Notes: generated by a model not told the origin, from the sequence alone. Counted from the first letter of the stretch, positions 8,412 to 17,381 are shown. The stretch: DNA of 64,000 nt from Actinoallomurus oryzae (GCF_039541955.1 NZ_BAABHF010000022.1:124001-188000), one strand, 5' to 3'. Made by a program: numbers and translations.

Positions 8412-9257
8412 GTGTCTGTAGAACATCGCGAACCGAACATCAACGCGCGCCGACTGGGGCTTTACTTACGGACAATTCGGGAATTCCTTGAATTGTCGTA
8501 CGACGAGGCGGCGGTTCAGATCGGATGCCGGTCGGACTGGCTGGTCCGGGTGGAGACCGGGTTCGAGTGGCCTTCACCCGTCGAGGTGGAGCGGATGATG
8601 GACCGCTACCAGGTCCGGGGCTCCATGGTGGCCGACGTGGTGATCGATCTGGCGTCCCGCCCGAACGGCCCCGAATGGCTGAGCACCCACGCCGAGCGGT
8701 TGAAACCCTCCACCCGCGACGTCCTCCTCATGGAGTCGGAGGCCTCGGTCATCCGCACCTACGGCGTGCTGACCGTCCCGTACCTGGCACGCGCGGAGGC
8801 GTACGTCCGCCACATCGCTCCCCGCATCGACCCCGACTGCGACGTGGACGCCGAATGGCACCTGCTGGACAGCCGCCAGCGCCACCGGCCCGGTGGCCGG
8901 CGACGCGACCTCGACGTGATCGTCGACGAGGGCGCGCTGACCCTGCAGCTCTCCGAGCCCGAGGTCATGGTGGACCAGCTGCGCCATCTCCTCGACCTGA
9001 GCATGCGCCCGGACACCACGATCCGGGTGATCCCGCGGGGCGCGCCGTTCTACGAGGCGCGCGCGAACCCCTTCGACCTGCTGGAATTCCCCGAGGTCAG
9101 CGACCGGCTCGCGCTCGTCCACAGCGCCCTGGGCACCCATTTCACCACCGTGGACCTCACCGACACGTGGAACCGCATCGAGGAGGGCGACGCCGTCCCG
9201 CCGGAGGAGAGCCGCGCTCTCATCCGGCGTCTGATCGACGAGCTCCCCCAGGGGTAG
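8412..9257 (+). CDS. XRE-family helix-turn-helix regulator with DUF5753
   Basis: A 281-residue protein. The N-terminal HTH (about residues 12-67) reads RRLGLYLRTIRE, then YDEAAVQIGCRSDWLVRVETG. The rest (about 95-275) matches the DUF5753 ligand-sensor-like domain that follows HTHs in many actinomycete regulators (EASVIRTYG, VPYLARAEAYVR, a conserved DEGALTLQL strand, MRPDTTIRVIP, FDLLEFPE). These regulators typically sit beside a small DUF397 gene; here the downstream gene is convergent and no DUF397 partner is present, so this one is an orphan. GTG 8412 has GGAG 5 nt upstream; ATG 8397 is an alternative. Confidence 0.85.
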   Translation: MSVEHREPNINARRLGLYLRTIREFLELSYDEAAVQIGCRSDWLVRVETGFEWPSPVEVERMMDRYQVRGSMVADVVIDLASRPNGPEWLSTHAERLKPSTRDVLLMESEASVIRTYGVLTVPYLARAEAYVRHIAPRIDPDCDVDAEWHLLDSRQRHRPGGRRRDLDVIVDEGALTLQLSEPEVMVDQLRHLLDLSMRPDTTIRVIPRGAPFYEARANPFDLLEFPEVSDRLALVHSALGTHFTTVDLTDTWNRIEEGDAVPPEESRALIRRLIDELPQG

Positions 9258-9269
9258 CGGAGACGGTGG

Positions 9270-10088
9270 TCACGCCTGCGGCAGAGATTCGCCCTGCACC
9301 GCCTGGATGTCGAGTTCCACCTTCAGCGTGGTGCCGACCATCGCCATCCCGGTCTGGAGCACCTGGTTGTAGTTGATCGCGAAGTCCTCACGGCGCAGCT
9401 CGGTCGTGGCGCGGAAGGCGGTGCGGACACCGCCCCAGGGGTCGGGGCCGGTGCCGAGGTAGGTGAGGTCCAGGTCGACGGGGCGGATGACGCCGCGCAG
9501 GCCGAGTTCGCCGTGGACGGTCCAGCGGTCGGGCCCGGCCGGGGTCAGGCCGGTCGAGCGGTAGGTGATCTCCGGGTACTGCTCGACGCCCAGGAAGTCG
9601 CCCGTCCTGAGGTGGTCGTCGCGCATGCCGTTGCGGGTGTCGATCGAGGCGGCGCGGATCACCGCCTCGACCCGGGACTTGTCGGCGTCGGGGGCGACCT
9701 CGATGCGACCACCGAAGTCGGTGAAGTGGCCGCGTACGCTCGACAGGCCCAGATGCTGGGCCACCGCCGCCACGGAGGAGTGGGCCGGGTCGATGGTCCA
9801 CGGGCCCGGCGGGGGCAGTTCGGCGCCGCCCTGGCGGCCGAGCACGATCTGGCCGAGTTCGGCGCGCCCGCTGCTGGTGACGAGCGCCGTGGACGCGGCG
9901 GGTGTGTAGCCGGGTGCGGTGACGATGACGGTGTAGCGGCCCGGGGTCAGGGGCGCGTCGTCGGCGACGGCGCCCTCGGCGTCGGCCTCCGCACGCATGA
10001 TTTGCGTGCCGGTCATGTCGGTCACCGTGAGCACCGCGTTCGGCACGGCCCAGCCGTTGCGGGCGCGAACCCGCGCAGTGAGTGACAT
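9270..10088 (-). CDS. YceI-family protein with N-terminal carboxypeptidase-regulatory-like domain
   Basis: A 272-residue protein in two parts. Residues about 1-85 form a small beta-sandwich of the carboxypeptidase regulatory or PEGA-like type (VPNAVLTVTDMTG, then PGRYTVIVTAPGY). Residues about 95-265 are a YceI lipocalin-like domain: WTIDPAHSSV, HFTDFGGRIEV, AASIDTRNGMRDDHLR, FLGVEQYPEITYRST and RREDFAINYN. YceI proteins bind isoprenoid or amphiphilic ligands. No signal peptide is seen, so it may be cytoplasmic. A purine-rich ribosome site precedes the start. It lies 23 bp downstream of an MFS gene whose C-terminus carries three copies of the same small domain, so the two are probably one operon. 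Confidence 0.85.
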   Translation of the reverse strand: MSLTARVRARNGWAVPNAVLTVTDMTGTQIMRAEADAEGAVADDAPLTPGRYTVIVTAPGYTPAASTALVTSSGRAELGQIVLGRQGGAELPPPGPWTIDPAHSSVAAVAQHLGLSSVRGHFTDFGGRIEVAPDADKSRVEAVIRAASIDTRNGMRDDHLRTGDFLGVEQYPEITYRSTGLTPAGPDRWTVHGELGLRGVIRPVDLDLTYLGTGPDPWGGVRTAFRATTELRREDFAINYNQVLQTGMAMVGTTLKVELDIQAVQGESLPQA

Positions 10089-10111
10089 ACGTTTCTCTTC
10101 TCTTCTTCTGG

Positions 10112-12484
10112 CTACTCGTCGCCGGGGGCGAGCTCGAGGTCGTGGCCGTCGACGTCGCCGCCGGTGACGACCACCTCGGCGGACTGTGGCCGGTAGCCGG
10201 TCGCGACGACGGTGTAGACGCCGCCGTCCAGGTCGGCGAAGGCGTACTCACCGTCGAGCCCGGTCGTGGTGGTGGCGACCACGTTGCCCGCGGCGTCCAC
10301 GATCGTCACGCGTGCGTCCCTGAGCGGTGCGCCTCCGCCGCGGATGGTGCCGCGCACCTGCGCGCCCGGCTGGAGCCGTACGTCGACGCGAGCGGTCTCA
10401 CCGCTCTCGATCTCGACGGGCAGGGCCAGCGGCCGGTGCTTGGGCGAGTTGACCGCGAGGGTGACCGTGCCCGGTGTCAGGTCGTCGACGGTGAACTCGC
10501 CCAGCGCGTCGGTCTGCCCGGTGGTCAGGACGTCACCGTGGGCGTCGGTCACGACGATGACCGCTCCGGCGACCGGTGTCCCGCTGTCCGCGGCCCGCAC
10601 CGTACCGGCCAGGCCGCTGCCGCTCCCGAGCAGGATGTCGTACCGCATCGGCGTGTCACCGACGACGATCGTCGAGGCGTGGGGCTTGTGGCCCGCCGCC
10701 GAGGCGATCAGGAAGTACGAACCTGCGCGGGGCACTCCGATGCCGTACGAGCCGTCCCCCTGCGCCAGCGAGCGGCCGAGCTGCTGGCCGCCCAGCGAGA
10801 TCAGCGTCACCGCGGCCCCGGTCACGGGCGTGTTGTTCGCGCTGTGGACGCGCCCGCCGACCAGGATCCCGCCGCTCGCCCCGTCGCCCGGAACGGCCCC
10901 GGCGGAGGCGAAGGCCGGCGCAGGCTGCGCGTGGCTCGGAGCCCCGCCGGCCTGCGGGAAGCCGTCCATCCCGTTCGACGCCGCCGCCATGGGGGCGGCC
11001 ATGGCCGGCTCGGCGGGCCGGAACGGCTCCGCCTGCTGGAACGACGCCGCGGGCGCCGCCGCGGTGGCGGCGGCCCGCCGGCGGCCGGGCAGGAACATGG
11101 CGAGCAGGAAGGCGAGGACCGCGGCGCCACCGGCGATCGCCATCACGGTACGGAAGCCGTCCAGGGAGGGCAGGGCGACGTTTCCGAAGGTGTTGGTCAT
11201 CTTGGCCAGGATGGCGCCGGCGACCGCGCTGGAGATCGACGTACCGAGGGACCGCATCAGGGTGTTGAGGCTGTTGGCGGCGGCCGTCTCGGAGGCGGGC
11301 ACGGCGCCCATGATGAGCGCGGGCATCGCGCCGTACGCGAAGCCGATGCCGGCGCCGATGACGCAGGAGGCCAGGATGAGCTCCCAGACGGCGTGCAGCA
11401 GCACGATGTTCAGCCCGTAGCCGACGGCCACGATCAGGACGCCGATCATCAGCGTCACCTTCGGCCCCATGCTCTTGGTGACGATGGCGGACAGCGGTGC
11501 CATGGCCATCATCACCAGGCCGGTCGGGGCCAGGACCAGGCCGGCGTGCAGTACGGACTGGCCCAGGCCGTACCCGGTGGCCTTGGGCAGCTCGAGGATC
11601 TGCGGCAGGATCAGGGACGTCCCGAACATCGCGAAGCCGGTGGCCACCGACGCGAGGTTGGTGAACAGCACCTGGCGGCGCACGGTGGTGCGCAGGTCCA
11701 CCAGCGGCTGCCTCGCGCGCAGCTCGAACCAGCCCCAGAGCAGCAGGACGACGACGGCCGCGGCGAACAGCCCGAGGGTCGTCCGGCTGGTCCAGCCCCA
11801 GTCGGCGCCCTTGGAGATCCCCAGCAGCAGGCAGACCAGGCCGGCCGCCATGCCGATGGCGCCGAGCAGGTCGAAACGCCCGCCGCTGCGTACCGCCGAC
11901 TCGTGCACCAGGAGGAGGACGAGCAGGGTGACGAGGACGCCGAGGCCGGCGGAGACCCAGAACAGCGTGTGCCAGTCGTAGTGGTCGGCGAGGAGTGCGG
12001 CGGCCGGCAGGCCGAGCGCGCCGCCGACGCCCAGAGAGGCGCTCATCAGCGCGGTGGCGCCGGCGAGCCGCTCGGCGGGAACCTCATCGCGCATGATGCT
12101 GATGCCCAGCGGGATCACGCCGGACGCCATGCCCTGTAGGACCCGCCCGACGATCATCGGGGTCAGGGAGTCGCTCAGCGCGCACACGACCGATCCGACC
12201 ACCAGCATGACAAGGCTGAAGAGCAGCATGAGGCGCTTGCCGTACATGTCGCCGAGGCGTCCCATCACCGGGGTGGCGACGGCGGCGGCCAGCAGCGTGG
12301 CGGTGACGGCCCATGCGGCGTTCGACGCGGTGGCGTGCAGCAGGCGGGGAAGCTCGGGAACGATCGGGATCACGAGCGTCTGCATCAGCGAGACCACGAT
12401 CCCGCCGAAGGCGAGGACCGCTACGACGACGTTCGCCCGCGGCGGGGCGGCCGCCCCTGGCGCGGGGGGCTGGGCGTGGGACAT
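10112..12484 (-). CDS. DHA2-type MFS transporter fused to three C-terminal carboxypeptidase-regulatory-like domains
   Basis: A 790-residue protein against the family's usual 450-550. The first 470 or so residues are a 14-helix MFS core (QTLVIPIVPELP, GRLGDMYGKRLML, a motif-C-like GVGGALGLPAAALLADHYDW). An alanine/proline-rich linker follows. Then come three tandem small beta domains of about 65-85 residues, each with the pattern [V-x-G-x-V-x-N/D...TPVTGAAVTLI... G-x-Y/F...AGSYFLIASAAGH]. GGAGG precedes ATG 12484. It is divergent from a TetR gene, the likely regulator, and co-directional with the YceI gene, whose N-terminus carries a fourth copy. The transported compound is unknown. Confidence 0.88.
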   Translation of the reverse strand: MSHAQPPAPGAAAPPRANVVVAVLAFGGIVVSLMQTLVIPIVPELPRLLHATASNAAWAVTATLLAAAVATPVMGRLGDMYGKRLMLLFSLVMLVVGSVVCALSDSLTPMIVGRVLQGMASGVIPLGISIMRDEVPAERLAGATALMSASLGVGGALGLPAAALLADHYDWHTLFWVSAGLGVLVTLLVLLLVHESAVRSGGRFDLLGAIGMAAGLVCLLLGISKGADWGWTSRTTLGLFAAAVVVLLLWGWFELRARQPLVDLRTTVRRQVLFTNLASVATGFAMFGTSLILPQILELPKATGYGLGQSVLHAGLVLAPTGLVMMAMAPLSAIVTKSMGPKVTLMIGVLIVAVGYGLNIVLLHAVWELILASCVIGAGIGFAYGAMPALIMGAVPASETAAANSLNTLMRSLGTSISSAVAGAILAKMTNTFGNVALPSLDGFRTVMAIAGGAAVLAFLLAMFLPGRRRAAATAAAPAASFQQAEPFRPAEPAMAAPMAAASNGMDGFPQAGGAPSHAQPAPAFASAGAVPGDGASGGILVGGRVHSANNTPVTGAAVTLISLGGQQLGRSLAQGDGSYGIGVPRAGSYFLIASAAGHKPHASTIVVGDTPMRYDILLGSGSGLAGTVRAADSGTPVAGAVIVVTDAHGDVLTTGQTDALGEFTVDDLTPGTVTLAVNSPKHRPLALPVEIESGETARVDVRLQPGAQVRGTIRGGGAPLRDARVTIVDAAGNVVATTTTGLDGEYAFADLDGGVYTVVATGYRPQSAEVVVTGGDVDGHDLELAPGDE

Positions 12485-12530
12485 GGGTCGAGCCTCCGTA
12501 CGTATGTCCAGGGGTGCCGATGCGGCGGAA

Positions 12531-12571
12531 CTAGGGCGCGTCTCAAAGCCCCGCTGTGAGACGCGCCCTAG
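12531..12571. repeat. Perfect 15-bp inverted repeat (possible MITE or solo IS ends)
   Basis: CTAGGGCGCGTCTCA at 12531-12545 is exactly reverse-complemented at 12557-12571 with an 11-nt centre. Both outer ends are CTAG, which could be a target duplication around short IS ends. It lies in the 5' leader of the MFS-fusion gene, so a regulatory hairpin is an equally good reading. Confidence 0.55.
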
Positions 12572-12637
12572 CGTCGATCGCTCGACTCACGAGATGCGGA
12601 AACCTCCATCGGCGAGCGTGCCCGATGCTCGCTTTTA

Positions 12638-12649
12638 AATCAAGTGATT
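12638..12649. promoter_or_regulatory. Likely TetR operator (AATCA-AG-TGATT) in the divergent promoter region
   Basis: A perfect 12-bp palindrome lies in an unusually AT-rich patch 45 bp before the TetR start and between the divergent TetR and MFS genes. A TTGACT sequence overlaps its right edge at 12648-12653. Position and symmetry fit a TetR-type operator controlling both genes. Confidence 0.5.
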
Positions 12650-12693
12650 GACTTATCATAGCGGAAGAAGGTTGCGACGGTGAGGAGACGACG

Positions 12694-13353
12694 ATGGCGA
12701 GCGGAACGGCACGCGCCGAACGAGTACAGGCGACGCGAGAGGCGATCCTGGCCGCGGCCGAGCGACTGTTCGCCGAGCACGGGGTGTTCGCCGTGTCCAA
12801 CCGCCAGATCAGCGAGGCCGCCGGGCAGGGCAACAACGCCGCCGTCAACTACCACTTCGGCACCAAGACCGACCTGGTCCGCGCGATCGTGCGCCGGCAC
12901 AGCGAGGCCATCGAGCGGATCCGCGTACGGATGGTGGCCGAGGCGGCCGGCTCCACGGATCTTCGCGACTGGATCGCCTGCCTCGTACGCCCGAACGCCG
13001 AGCACCTGGCCACGCTGGACGGCCCCAGCTGGTTCGCCCGGTTCGCCGCGCAGGTGCAGACCGACCCGGAGCTGCGCGAGATCATGACCGCCGAGTCGCT
13101 CACGTCGCCGTCGCTGAACCGGGCCGTGGAGGGGCTGAAGCGGTGCCTGCCCGAACTGCCCCCCGAGGTACGCGCCGAACGCGACGAGATGATCCGCCAG
13201 CTGATGGTGCACATGACCGCGGAGCGCGAACGCGCCCTGGCCGACGGGCGGCCCACCGCCCGCGCCACCTGGCACGACGCGGCCACCGGCCTGATCGACG
13301 CGATCGTCGGACTGCTGCAGGCGCCGGTCACTCCGGCACAGGGCGGCTCCTGA
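12694..13353 (+). CDS. TetR-family transcriptional regulator
   Basis: A 219-residue all-helical protein. Residues about 12-58 form the TetR DNA-binding domain: TREAILAAAERLFAEHGVFAVSNRQISEAAG then NAAVNYHFGTKTDLVRAIV. The rest is a variable ligand-binding region with a conserved-looking SWFARFAAQVQTDPELREI helix. GAGGAG precedes the ATG. It is transcribed away from the MFS-fusion/YceI pair, with a palindrome between them, the usual arrangement for a repressor of an efflux pump. The inducing ligand cannot be inferred. Confidence 0.9.
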   Translation: MASGTARAERVQATREAILAAAERLFAEHGVFAVSNRQISEAAGQGNNAAVNYHFGTKTDLVRAIVRRHSEAIERIRVRMVAEAAGSTDLRDWIACLVRPNAEHLATLDGPSWFARFAAQVQTDPELREIMTAESLTSPSLNRAVEGLKRCLPELPPEVRAERDEMIRQLMVHMTAERERALADGRPTARATWHDAATGLIDAIVGLLQAPVTPAQGGS

Positions 13354-13419
13354 GCGTCGCCGCGCGAGGTCACGCGAGCACCGGACGGAACCGCTCGGCT
13401 CCATCTCATCCGGTAGGTC

Positions 13420-14349
13420 TTACTCCGCGTTGAGCAGACGCAGGCCGAGCGGCGTGATCAGATGCGTGACCGCCCTGCCGGTGCGGCGTGTGACGACCAG
13501 CCCGCCGCGGCGCAGGGTCCGGGCGTGTTCGGACGCCGACGCCCCGCTGATCCCCAGAGTGCGGGCGAGCTCGGAGGTCGTCCGTGGCGCGGTCAGTACG
13601 CGCAGGACGGCCGCGCGGGTCTGGCCGAGAAGCGCGCCCAAGCCGTCGCCGGCCTCCGGTTCGATCAGCGGCAGGGGAGTGAGCGCCGGATAGACCAACA
13701 GCATCGACCCGTCCGGATGGACGTTGGTCCGCGGCCCGCCCGTCCAGAACGGGGACGGCAGCAGTGTGAGGCCGTGTCCCCCCAGCAGCCGTTCGCTCTC
13801 CCACGGCGCGTTCAGCTCCAGCGTGGTGCCGTCCCACCGGGAACCAGGACAGATGCTGACGAGGGCCGCTCGCAGCCCTTCCTCCGACAACAGCATCCGC
13901 CGCCATGCGACGTCGGCGTGGAAGCTCGCGCGGATGCGGGTCCACTCCGCTTCGATGAGGCCGTCGTACGCGCCGCGAAGCGCGCGCTCCAAGGTGCGCC
14001 AGGCGTCGCGATCGCGGTCGATCAACCCCTTCGTCCAGGGCGTGGGCCGACAGCTCCGGGTGAGTTCCGCGTCCACGTCGTCGCGCGGGGTCGACAGCAC
14101 TCTGTCCAGGCCGTCATCGAAATCCTCGCTGACCGGGTCGAGGAAGAGGGGCCCGCCGGCGGTGGGCGGGATCAGTTCGAAGAGCGGTCGCGTGCTGCGA
14201 GGCAGCCGGATGCGGCGGGCCCAGCGCGTGAACACGGCGTCGTCGCGCTGGAGCGCGGCGATGGCCATGCCCAACTCCAGTAGCGGGGCCGGGTCGGAGG
14301 CGATGCGGACCCGCAGGAGGTCCTCTGCCGTGAAATGAATTCGGAGCAC
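13420..14349 (-). CDS. ArsR-like winged-helix regulator of the DUF5937 type
   Basis: A 309-residue protein that starts with the family hallmark LRIHFTAEDLLRVRIA and ends with a winged helix (about 245-305): LGQTRAAVLRVLTAPRTTSELARTLGISGASASEHARTLRRGGLV. The middle (DGTTLELNAPWES, GLTLLPSPFWTGGP, LVYPA) is the long sensor-like region typical of these regulators. GTG 14349 was chosen because the family begins just before IHFTAEDL and AAAGG precedes it. The gene is divergent from a small secreted-protein gene. The effector is unknown. Confidence 0.8.
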   Translation of the reverse strand: MLRIHFTAEDLLRVRIASDPAPLLELGMAIAALQRDDAVFTRWARRIRLPRSTRPLFELIPPTAGGPLFLDPVSEDFDDGLDRVLSTPRDDVDAELTRSCRPTPWTKGLIDRDRDAWRTLERALRGAYDGLIEAEWTRIRASFHADVAWRRMLLSEEGLRAALVSICPGSRWDGTTLELNAPWESERLLGGHGLTLLPSPFWTGGPRTNVHPDGSMLLVYPALTPLPLIEPEAGDGLGALLGQTRAAVLRVLTAPRTTSELARTLGISGASASEHARTLRRGGLVVTRRTGRAVTHLITPLGLRLLNAE

Positions 14350-14441
14350 TTCGGCCTTTCGCTCTACACCGAAACCCTCGCACGTGACGGCGCTTGCTCT
14401 CAATGATGCGCGATACCACGAAAGTTGACGGAAGGATGGCA

Positions 14442-14945
14442 ATGCGCCGTACGTTCATCATCGCCGCGCTCGCCGCATCGGCGGTGGGTCTGCTCTCCTC
14501 GGCCGCGGGCGCGGCCGGGACGGGCGACTGGCACCCCGCTCCGAGCGAGCCGTTCGTGACCTCCGGAGTCTGCTCCTTCACCATGAAGGGCGACATCGTC
14601 CGGGACACGACCGAGGCACGGACCCTCTCCACCTACCCGGACGGCTCGGTCGAGGTGGAGGAGGCCCGTGGACCTCTCGCGATCCGCTTCACCAACATGA
14701 GCACCGGCCGCTCCGTCGTACGAGACCTGTCCGGTCATGGCATCATCCATTACTTCCAGGACGGCGGCAGGGAGTATCGCCTCGACGGCGGGGGAAGCGT
14801 CCCCGTCCGCGTCGACAGCCCCGGCTTCCCGCAGGGCTGGTACATCCTGCACGGGAGCTTCACGGTCGTCGGGCACACCGACGGCACCCGGATCTTCAGC
14901 GACGTGCACGCCACGGTGGAGAACCTCTGCGAGACGCTGGCCTGA
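14442..14945 (+). CDS. Small secreted protein of unknown function
   Basis: A 167-residue protein with a clean signal peptide (MRRTFIIAALAASAVGLLSSAAGA, cleavage near residue 26). The mature part is beta-rich, with two cysteines far apart (GVCSFTM near the start and ENLCETLA at the end) that could form a disulfide. It reads like a single-domain lipocalin or allene-oxide-cyclase-like barrel, but no family signature is certain. The ATG at 14442 has GGAAGG upstream; ATG 14435 would overlap that site. It is divergent from the DUF5937-type regulator, which may control it. Confidence 0.7.
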   Translation: MRRTFIIAALAASAVGLLSSAAGAAGTGDWHPAPSEPFVTSGVCSFTMKGDIVRDTTEARTLSTYPDGSVEVEEARGPLAIRFTNMSTGRSVVRDLSGHGIIHYFQDGGREYRLDGGGSVPVRVDSPGFPQGWYILHGSFTVVGHTDGTRIFSDVHATVENLCETLA

Positions 14946-15021
14946 CTCCGCTCTGAAGGCGGGTCGCGCCGGCGGGTCATCGTGATCGCATTCTTCCTGG
15001 TTCGCGACGCCCTGAAGAATG

Positions 15022-15034
15022 TTGCATAATGCAA
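15022..15034. promoter_or_regulatory. 13-bp palindrome TTGCAT-A-ATGCAA at the ClC gene start
   Basis: The palindrome contains a CATAAT -10-like box (15025-15030) and overlaps the most upstream ATG (15019). A GTG at 15037 lies 6 nt after the box. This suggests a regulated promoter giving a nearly leaderless transcript. No good -35 box is seen. Confidence 0.45.
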
Positions 15035-15036
15035 TT

Positions 15037-16860
15037 GTGTCCCCCCGCAACGATCTCCCCGTGTCCGCATGCCCCGACTCCCTCGCCGCCGACGGACGCG
15101 GACCGATCCGTACGCGGAGAGGTCTCGCGTCCGTCATCACAGGTCTGCGGGAGGCCCCGTCCGGGCTGCTGGTGACGGCACTGGTGGTGGGCGCCGGCGC
15201 CGGGCTCGGCGCGATCGTGTTCCGCTGGTTGATCGTGACCTTCACTCACCTGTTCTCCGGACACGCCGACTACTCGGCGGCGGGACACGCGTCCAACTCG
15301 CGTCTGCACTGGCTGGGGCCCTGGTTCGTACTGCTGGCCCCGGTCGTCGGCGGCCTGCTGTACGGCCCGCTTGTGCAGCGATTCGCGCGCGAGGCACGCG
15401 GCCACGGGGTCCCCGAGGTCATGTTCGCGGTGGCCCAGCGCGGCGGACGGATCGCCCCACGAGTCGCGGTGGTCAAGTCCCTGGCCTCGGCGCTGTGCAT
15501 CGGATCGGGGGGCTCGGTCGGCCGTGAGGGCCCGATCGTGCAGATCGGCTCCGCCCTCGGCTCCAGCATCGGCCAGGCCCTGCGGCTGACCGAGAACCGG
15601 CTCCGCGTCCTGGTCGCCTGCGGCGCCGCCGGCGGGATCGCGGCCACGTTCAACGCGCCACTGGCCGGCGTGTTCTTCGCGATGGAGCTCATTTTGCGCG
15701 ACTTCACCGCGGAGTCCTTCGGCGCGGTCGTGCTGGCCAGCGTGACCGCCAGCGTGGTCGGCCGTGCCGCGCTCGGTGACACCGCGTTCCTGCAACTGCC
15801 CGCCTTCCACGTGAGCCACCCGGCCGAGTACCTGCTGTACGCCGGCCTGGGAGTGCTCGCCGGAGCGGCCGGTGTGGGATTCACCCGCGTCCTCTACCTC
15901 GTCGAGGACCTGTGCGACTGGGCCTGGCGTGGCCCCGAATGGCTTCGCCCGGCCGTCGGCGGGCTCCTCCTCGGCGGTCTGCTCCTCGCGCTGCCCCAGA
16001 TGTACGGCGTCGGCTATCCCGTTCTGGAGAACGCCATCGATGGCCGGTACCTCGTCGGCTTCCTGCTCCTTCTGCTGGTCGGCAAGGCGCTCGCGACCAG
16101 CCTCACCATCGGCATCGGCGGCTCGGGGGGCGTCTTCGCGCCCAGCCTGTTCATGGGCGCCATGGCCGGCAGCGCGTACGGCATCATCGCGCACCATCTG
16201 GTCCCGGGGCTCGCCACCTCGCCCGGCGCGTACGGGCTGGTCGGCATGGGAGCGGTGTTCGCCGGAGCGGCCCGCGCGCCGATCACCGCGGTGATCATCA
16301 TGTTCGAGCTCACCGGTGAGTACTCGATCATCCTGCCGCTCATGCTCGCCATCGTCCTGGCGACCGTCGTCAGCCGCGTGCTGACCGGCGACACGATCTA
16401 CACGCTCAAACTCCGGCGCCGGGGCGTCCACCTCGACGCCCCGGAACCGGTGAACCCGCTGGCCACCACGCCGGTCGCCGAGGTGATGGAGCCGGTCCCC
16501 CCGTCGCTGCCCGACACCACCACGTTGGAAGATGCGGCACGCCTCCTGGTCACCTCCGAGCACGGCGTCCTGCCCGTGACCTCGTCCGACGGCCGGTACT
16601 GCGGCACGGTGACCGCCCGCGCCGCCGCCGAGGCGCTCACCGACAGCGACCGCCCGCCCGCCACGATCGGTGAACTCGCCGAGCTGCCCACCCCCGTCAT
16701 CGCCCACGACGCCCTCGCCGACGCCCTGCACGTACTCGTCAACACGCAGGGAACGGGTGTTCCCGTGCTGGGTGACGACAAGACCGCCGTCGTCGGCTGG
16801 ATCGCCCATCAGACGATCCTCAACGCGCTCCGCGGGCAGGACACCGCGCGCCGGGGCTGA
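15037..16860 (+). CDS. ClC-family chloride channel/transporter with C-terminal CBS pair
   Basis: A 607-residue protein. The membrane part (about residues 30-440) carries the ClC selectivity-filter loops: GHGVPEV, GSGGSVGREGP with the gating glutamate, and GSGGVFAPSLF. The tyrosine region is less clear. The last 130 or so residues form two CBS-like repeats (VAEVMEPVPPSLPDTTTLEDAARLLVTSEHGVLPV and IGELAELPTPVIAHDALADALHVLV...GTGVPVL), a nucleotide-sensing module seen in some bacterial and most eukaryotic ClCs. Its role is chloride movement across the cytoplasmic membrane. I prefer GTG 15037 because the upstream ATG lies within a palindromic promoter-like element. Confidence 0.88.
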   Translation: MSPRNDLPVSACPDSLAADGRGPIRTRRGLASVITGLREAPSGLLVTALVVGAGAGLGAIVFRWLIVTFTHLFSGHADYSAAGHASNSRLHWLGPWFVLLAPVVGGLLYGPLVQRFAREARGHGVPEVMFAVAQRGGRIAPRVAVVKSLASALCIGSGGSVGREGPIVQIGSALGSSIGQALRLTENRLRVLVACGAAGGIAATFNAPLAGVFFAMELILRDFTAESFGAVVLASVTASVVGRAALGDTAFLQLPAFHVSHPAEYLLYAGLGVLAGAAGVGFTRVLYLVEDLCDWAWRGPEWLRPAVGGLLLGGLLLALPQMYGVGYPVLENAIDGRYLVGFLLLLLVGKALATSLTIGIGGSGGVFAPSLFMGAMAGSAYGIIAHHLVPGLATSPGAYGLVGMGAVFAGAARAPITAVIIMFELTGEYSIILPLMLAIVLATVVSRVLTGDTIYTLKLRRRGVHLDAPEPVNPLATTPVAEVMEPVPPSLPDTTTLEDAARLLVTSEHGVLPVTSSDGRYCGTVTARAAAEALTDSDRPPATIGELAELPTPVIAHDALADALHVLVNTQGTGVPVLGDDKTAVVGWIAHQTILNALRGQDTARRG

Positions 16861-17018
16861 TGGTCCTCCGCCGGTCCCTCCGGTGCGAATCCGAACTGGG
16901 GATATAACGCCTTATCCAGCGCCCTGACGGCAAAGAGTGAGTAATCATCGGCGCCCCTTATCACCCGCACCCGTGATCGTCGTTCGGGCACGGGTATCAC
17001 GCCGATGTGCACCGCGAC

Positions 17019-17375
17019 ATGAGCCATCACCGCGCCCCGGAACCGTTCATCCGGTTGGCCCGGGGCGCACTGGTCGCGACGGCCATTGTCGTGCCGGTCG
17101 CCCTGACACCGGCGACCGGCGCGAGCGCGGCTCTGACTCCCACCAGAGGAGGGGGGGCCGGCTCCGCCGACAGGAACCACACCATCATCAGCCGCTCAGG
17201 GAACGGAAAGTTCAACAAGAACATCTTCGCCGTGAACGATCCGTCGTACATTCGCGGCCACCAGAACGTTTCCAACCAGAACATCGGCGGCCAAACCGCC
17301 ACGCAGAACGCGATCTGCAAGTGGAAGCGTACTCATTGCAAGATCAACCAGCGGATGCTCGTCCGGGACCCGTGA
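17019..17375 (+). CDS. Small secreted Asn/Lys-rich protein
   Basis: About 118 residues. A signal peptide (LARGALVATAIVVPVALTP, cleavage near ASA) is followed by a basic, asparagine-rich mature part (FNKNIF, HQNVSNQNIGGQTATQNAI) with one cysteine pair in CKWKRTHC. It is unlike chaplins or rodlins in motif. A GTG at 17007 is an alternative start. It is convergent with the Cys/His-finger gene, 6 bp away. The function is unknown. Confidence 0.6.
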   Translation: MSHHRAPEPFIRLARGALVATAIVVPVALTPATGASAALTPTRGGGAGSADRNHTIISRSGNGKFNKNIFAVNDPSYIRGHQNVSNQNIGGQTATQNAICKWKRTHCKINQRMLVRDP

Positions 17376-17381
17376 CGTCCC

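Noticed and set aside
10082..12139. 685-residue open frame on the plus strand over the MFS-fusion gene
   Set aside because: Antisense shadow of a clear MFS gene; composition is Gly/Arg/Asp/His-rich with no domain, as expected from the complementary frame in high-GC DNA.
14977..16809. 610-residue minus-strand open frame over the ClC gene
   Set aside because: Antisense shadow; low-complexity polar sequence, while the other strand has all ClC motifs.
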